Shown: piece after piece, positions 33,552 to 35,815 of the stretch
Numbering within the stretch: the first letter of the stretch is position 1
Layout of the letters: each line of letters starts with the position of its first letter
Source: Clostridia bacterium
GTDB taxonomy: Bacteria > Bacillota > Clostridia > Oscillospirales > CAG-272
Assembly (NCBI GenBank): GCA_017453305.1
Contig: JAFTKJ010000048.1
Span: 1-35,815, forward strand
Length of the DNA stretch: 35,815 nt
Reading direction: 5' to 3'
The notes under the pieces: generated by a model
What the model was told of the DNA's origin: nothing
Seen by the model: the letters and a program-made list of their open reading frames with translations, nothing else
Databases searched by the model: none
Position numbers and translations under genes: made by a program

Positions 33552-33824
33552 GTGAGCACCTATCTTTTGTATGCTTATTTGATCATTGGAATATTGGCGT
33601 TTTGGGTTTACGGCGCAGATAAGCAAAAGGCAAAGAGAAAACGTCGCCGCATTCCCGAATCCGCATTGCTCGGTTTGGGCTTTTTCGGGGGTGCAATCGG
33701 TGCACTTCTGGGAATGAATCTCTTTCGGCACAAAACCCGTCATTGGTATTTTTGGACGGTCAATTTGCTCGGATTGATATGGCAGGTGGCTCTTTTTCTC
33801 TTATTGCGGAAAAACGGATTTTAA
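33552..33824 (+). CDS. DUF1294 small membrane protein
   Basis: A 90-residue membrane protein with three hydrophobic helices (about 4-20, 38-56, 65-85). The DUF1294 pattern is clear: FWVYGADKQKAKRKRRRIPE, LLGLGFFGGAIGALLGM and the RHKTRHWYF motif. Function unknown. The start is GTG 33552, behind AAAGGAG (33539-33545) at 6-base spacing. Confidence 0.88.
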   Translation: MSTYLLYAYLIIGILAFWVYGADKQKAKRKRRRIPESALLGLGFFGGAIGALLGMNLFRHKTRHWYFWTVNLLGLIWQVALFLLLRKNGF

Positions 33825-33888
33825 AAAAACTGTAACCAAATCTGTTTTTTGACGACTTTAACTATGAAACAGTAAGGGAGGTGTCGTT

Positions 33889-35283
33889 TTGAAGAAAGGT
33901 TTGATTTTTTTGCTGATTTGTACTCTGCTGCTTTCGGCATCGGTGTTGCCGTGCTTTGCCAACTCGGCGGTGCGCGATTGGGAGGGAGCAACAGGACTTG
34001 GTGTGGTCAGCGGTGACGGGGAATGTCCGATTGAAGTTTTGCACGAGACCTTGACCTTTGATATCCCACATTTTCCCGATTCTGCCGACGCTTACCGTGC
34101 AAGCGTCAGCGCCGAATACACACTTTTCAATCCTACGGATCATGAGATTACCGTCAACCTGGCATTCCCATTCGGGGAGTATCCGCGTTATCCCTTTGAG
34201 GCAGATTTCGACGAGATTGGAGCGAATATTTACGATATCACGCTGGATGGAAAACAGATTGAAAAGACCTTGCGGCACACCTATTCCTCGGGTGTGTTTG
34301 AGGTAGCAGAGGATCTTGACAAGCTGCATGATGGTATTATGGAGCACTTCTTTTATTCTCCCGAATTGCCCGTAACCAAATATACCTACGTTGTTTCCAC
34401 TATCTCGCGAGAGAATTACATTCTTGCACGCGTGAAGATTGAGAACCAGGATGAAGAAAGAAGAATTTTCGTACCAAACAGCTCTTCTCCTTATGAGGAG
34501 GGAGAAGTACATTTGCAAACCCAGGTGCACAATCAATCCTTCTTTTCCGTCTACGTGATTGGAAAAGATCTGGAATCGCCGCTTGAATGGGAGCTTTATG
34601 CGCAAAGTTATTACTCCGGTACCTCTCAAAAGGTGGATGGTACCGTGGAGCTGATCGGTACGACGCCAATGACGTATTACGAGCTTGCCATGAGCGAATA
34701 TCACGAAGACGCAGATATATTGGAGGCGGACTGGTATAATGCGGTCACCGACGTTCTTTCCTCCTACGAAAGCTATTACGGCATTACGCACAGCGATGGA
34801 GATCTTGACGTTTATTCGCATTTGCTTCGCTGGTATGAATACGAGATCACGATTCCCGCAAACGGAACGGTCGTCAATCGGGTAACGGCACCGATCTATC
34901 CCGACATCGACGAATATTACAATCCTTCGGTTTATACCTATCGCTACCTCTTGTCACCCGCATCCACGTGGGCAGACTTTGGAACGCTAGAGATCGTGAT
35001 CAATACGCCTTATTTTATCTTGGAGGAAGAAGGCGCGCAATATCAAAAAACGGAAACGGGATATCGCAGAACCCTCAAAGGACTTCCGGATGAGGAGCTT
35101 CGCTTTTTACTGTGTTCTTCCGAAAATCCAAAGGGTAGTGGCTCTGCATGGGGAATTGCCGCTGTCGTTACGATTTTGGGACTGTTTGTTTTTTATGCAC
35201 TCATCGCCGGGACGTTTGTTCTATTTATCGTTGGAATCGTCTTTCTCATTCGCGCCTTGATCCGTCATCAAAAATTAAAATAA
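33889..35283 (+). CDS. Secreted, C-terminally membrane-anchored protein of unknown function
   Basis: A 464-residue exported protein: signal peptide (1 to about 24, ending CFANS), a large extracellular domain rich in aromatic residues and beta-strands (about 25-415) and one C-terminal transmembrane segment (about 425-455) with a short basic tail (RALIRHQKLK). The N-terminal part (ASVSAEYTLFNPTDHEITV, LAFPFGEYP) resembles the beta-sandwich of DUF4424-like proteins, but I do not recognise the family with certainty. GTG-free start ATG is absent: the initiation codon is TTG 33889 behind GGAGG (33877-33881). Confidence 0.75.
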   Translation: MKKGLIFLLICTLLLSASVLPCFANSAVRDWEGATGLGVVSGDGECPIEVLHETLTFDIPHFPDSADAYRASVSAEYTLFNPTDHEITVNLAFPFGEYPRYPFEADFDEIGANIYDITLDGKQIEKTLRHTYSSGVFEVAEDLDKLHDGIMEHFFYSPELPVTKYTYVVSTISRENYILARVKIENQDEERRIFVPNSSSPYEEGEVHLQTQVHNQSFFSVYVIGKDLESPLEWELYAQSYYSGTSQKVDGTVELIGTTPMTYYELAMSEYHEDADILEADWYNAVTDVLSSYESYYGITHSDGDLDVYSHLLRWYEYEITIPANGTVVNRVTAPIYPDIDEYYNPSVYTYRYLLSPASTWADFGTLEIVINTPYFILEEEGAQYQKTETGYRRTLKGLPDEELRFLLCSSENPKGSGSAWGIAAVVTILGLFVFYALIAGTFVLFIVGIVFLIRALIRHQKLK

Positions 35284-35290
35284 CACACAA

Positions 35291-35328
35291 GGGCTGTTTC
35301 AAACGTGAATTTGAGACAGCCCCCGATT
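35291..35328. terminator. Terminator between convergent genes
   Basis: GGGCTGTTTCAAA (35291-35303) pairs with TTTGAGACAGCCC (35310-35322) with a single mismatch. ATTTTATTT follows on the plus strand, and an AT-rich tract follows on the minus strand, so it may work for both the membrane protein gene and sigK. Confidence 0.75.
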
Positions 35329-35694
35329 TTATTTCAGTGCATCACGCAGAGTGATCAACGCCGCTTTTTCAATTCGGGAAACGTAGGAGCGCGAAATGCC
35401 GAGTGTGGCGGCGATTTCACGTTGCGTTTGTGCTTTGATGCCGCCCAAGCCGTAGCGCATCATGATGATTTGTCGTTCACGTGGAGAGAGAAGAGTTTCT
35501 ACGTAGAACATCATTTTATCGGTGGTGATCTTTTTATCCACCTCTTCGGCAATATCCTCCTCACAGCAAACAACGTCGATGTAGGTCAAAGGGTTTCCGT
35601 CGCGGTCGATATCAATGGTCTCATTGATGGAAACCTCGGCGGCAAGCTTTTTTTGTGAACGGAAATGCATGAGTATTTCATTCGCTATCCTCAC
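35329..35694 (-). CDS. sigK: Sporulation sigma factor SigK, 3' half (split gene, SpoIIIC-like)
   Basis: The C-terminal half of a SigK-type factor (regions 3/4). It begins at ANEILMHFRSQKK, the residues that follow 'RCIE' in intact SigK, and includes region 4 with LSPRERQIIMMRYGLGG and TQREIAATLGISRSYVSRIE, closer to SigK than SigE (LMH rather than LMY, SRSYVSRIEK). Regions 1.2-2.3 are missing. Homology stops precisely at the AAT-GAA codons (35677-35682); upstream codons GTG AGG ATA GCG do not match. This is the same break point as in the Bacillus subtilis skin element, so the fragment should become functional only after excision in the mother cell. The short GTG-started frame alone is probably not translated to use. 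Confidence 0.85.
   Translation of the reverse strand: MRIANEILMHFRSQKKLAAEVSINETIDIDRDGNPLTYIDVVCCEEDIAEEVDKKITTDKMMFYVETLLSPRERQIIMMRYGLGGIKAQTQREIAATLGISRSYVSRIEKAALITLRDALK
35678..35682 (-). other. Predicted recombination core (AATGA) of a sigK intervening element
   Basis: On the minus strand the five bases AATGA (35682 down to 35678) encode the Asn-Glu of the sigK 3' half. The same core is known at both ends of the B. subtilis skin element. Sequence right of it is not sigma-factor coding, making this the element/chromosome junction. Confidence 0.7.
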
Positions 35695-35815
35695 CTAACG
35701 GCTCGTAAAAATCCTCTAAAATTTCATCGGGATTTTTGTCGGAATTGCCGTTATTTCCGCTATTTCCGTCGGGTGGAGTGGGAAATTCATAGTCTCCATC
35801 GTTGTGGAAGAGGTA
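35678..35815 (-). CDS. C-terminus of an unknown element-encoded protein, partial
   Basis: A 45-codon frame open to the window edge: YLFHNDGDYEFPTPPDG, an Asn/Gly-rich stretch, then EILEDFYEPLGEDSE and a TGA. The stop codon is made of the last three bases of the AATGA core, so the element's gene ends exactly at the junction. The tail is acidic and low-complexity, unlike the basic coiled-coil end usual for large serine recombinases, so I make no assignment. Confidence 0.5.
   Translation of the reverse strand, partial: YLFHNDGDYEFPTPPDGNSGNNGNSDKNPDEILEDFYEPLGEDSE

Noticed and set aside
35329-35694. Sigma factor E instead of K
   Set aside because: LMH at the start and the TQREIA...SRSYVSRIEK pattern fit SigK better, and the break at AATGA is the known sigK site.
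1-35815. CRISPR arrays, tRNA or rRNA genes, insertion sequences
   Set aside because: No regular repeat-spacer array, cloverleaf, conserved rRNA segment or transposase gene was recognised by reading; T-box leaders account for the structured RNA seen.

Overview
The window looks like chromosomal DNA of an anaerobic, endospore-forming member of the Clostridia (Bacillota). Reasons: the nusB-xseA-xseB-ispA-tlyA-nadK-argR-recN order typical of that class, a CwlD-type amidase, a sporulation sigma factor (SigK C-terminal half), T-box leaders, consensus TTGACA/TATAAT promoters and ferredoxin-linked 2-oxoacid metabolism. GC content is moderate. No rRNA, tRNA, CRISPR array or insertion sequence was recognised. 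The genus cannot be fixed from what is visible.

Layout. (1) 1-290: truncated relaxase remnant of a mobile element, then an unassigned reading frame and a terminator. (2) 413-2612, minus strand: radA and a cwlD-like amidase. (3) 2735-11369, plus strand: a packed housekeeping operon behind a consensus promoter: nusB, a tsaD-like paralogue, xseA, xseB, ispA, a divergent PAP2 membrane protein, tlyA, nadK, argR, recN, ybaK. The dxs gene often found in this string is absent. (4) 11383-13943: argS and a yebC-family regulator. (5) 14004-29697: a 15.7 kb branched-chain amino acid locus in three units, each with a consensus promoter and a T-box leader. By position-matching to known T-boxes I read the specifier codons as AUC (Ile), GUA (Val) and CUC (Leu). 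(6) 29793-35322: prfC, a lipoprotein metallo-beta-lactamase, a cytidylate-kinase-like protein (minus), a DUF1294 membrane protein and a secreted, membrane-anchored protein. (7) 35329-35815, minus: the 3' half of sigK, broken exactly at an AATGA core like the Bacillus skin junction, followed by the end of an unrelated reading frame.

The main discovery candidate is region 5. The Ile unit encodes an XRE-cupin-acyl-CoA ligase fusion and a TIM-barrel protein. The Val unit encodes a paralogous XRE-cupin-ligase, a P-loop ATPase, a ferredoxin, the alpha, beta and gamma subunits of a VOR-type 2-oxoacid:ferredoxin oxidoreductase, and a branched-chain aminotransferase. The Leu unit encodes a LeuA-like protein lacking the usual metal ligands, a TIM-barrel/acyl-CoA-ligase fusion and an amidohydrolase. 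T-boxes switch genes on when the cognate tRNA is uncharged, so these units should act to supply amino acids, not degrade them. The simplest reading is a salvage route: isobutyrate, 2-methylbutyrate and isovalerate are activated to CoA esters, reductively carboxylated by VOR to 2-oxoacids, and transaminated to Val, Ile and Leu. The chemistry is known physiologically from rumen anaerobes; this three-T-box genetic organisation, with a regulator-like front end fused to the ligases, is what may be undescribed. The substrate assignments are inference.
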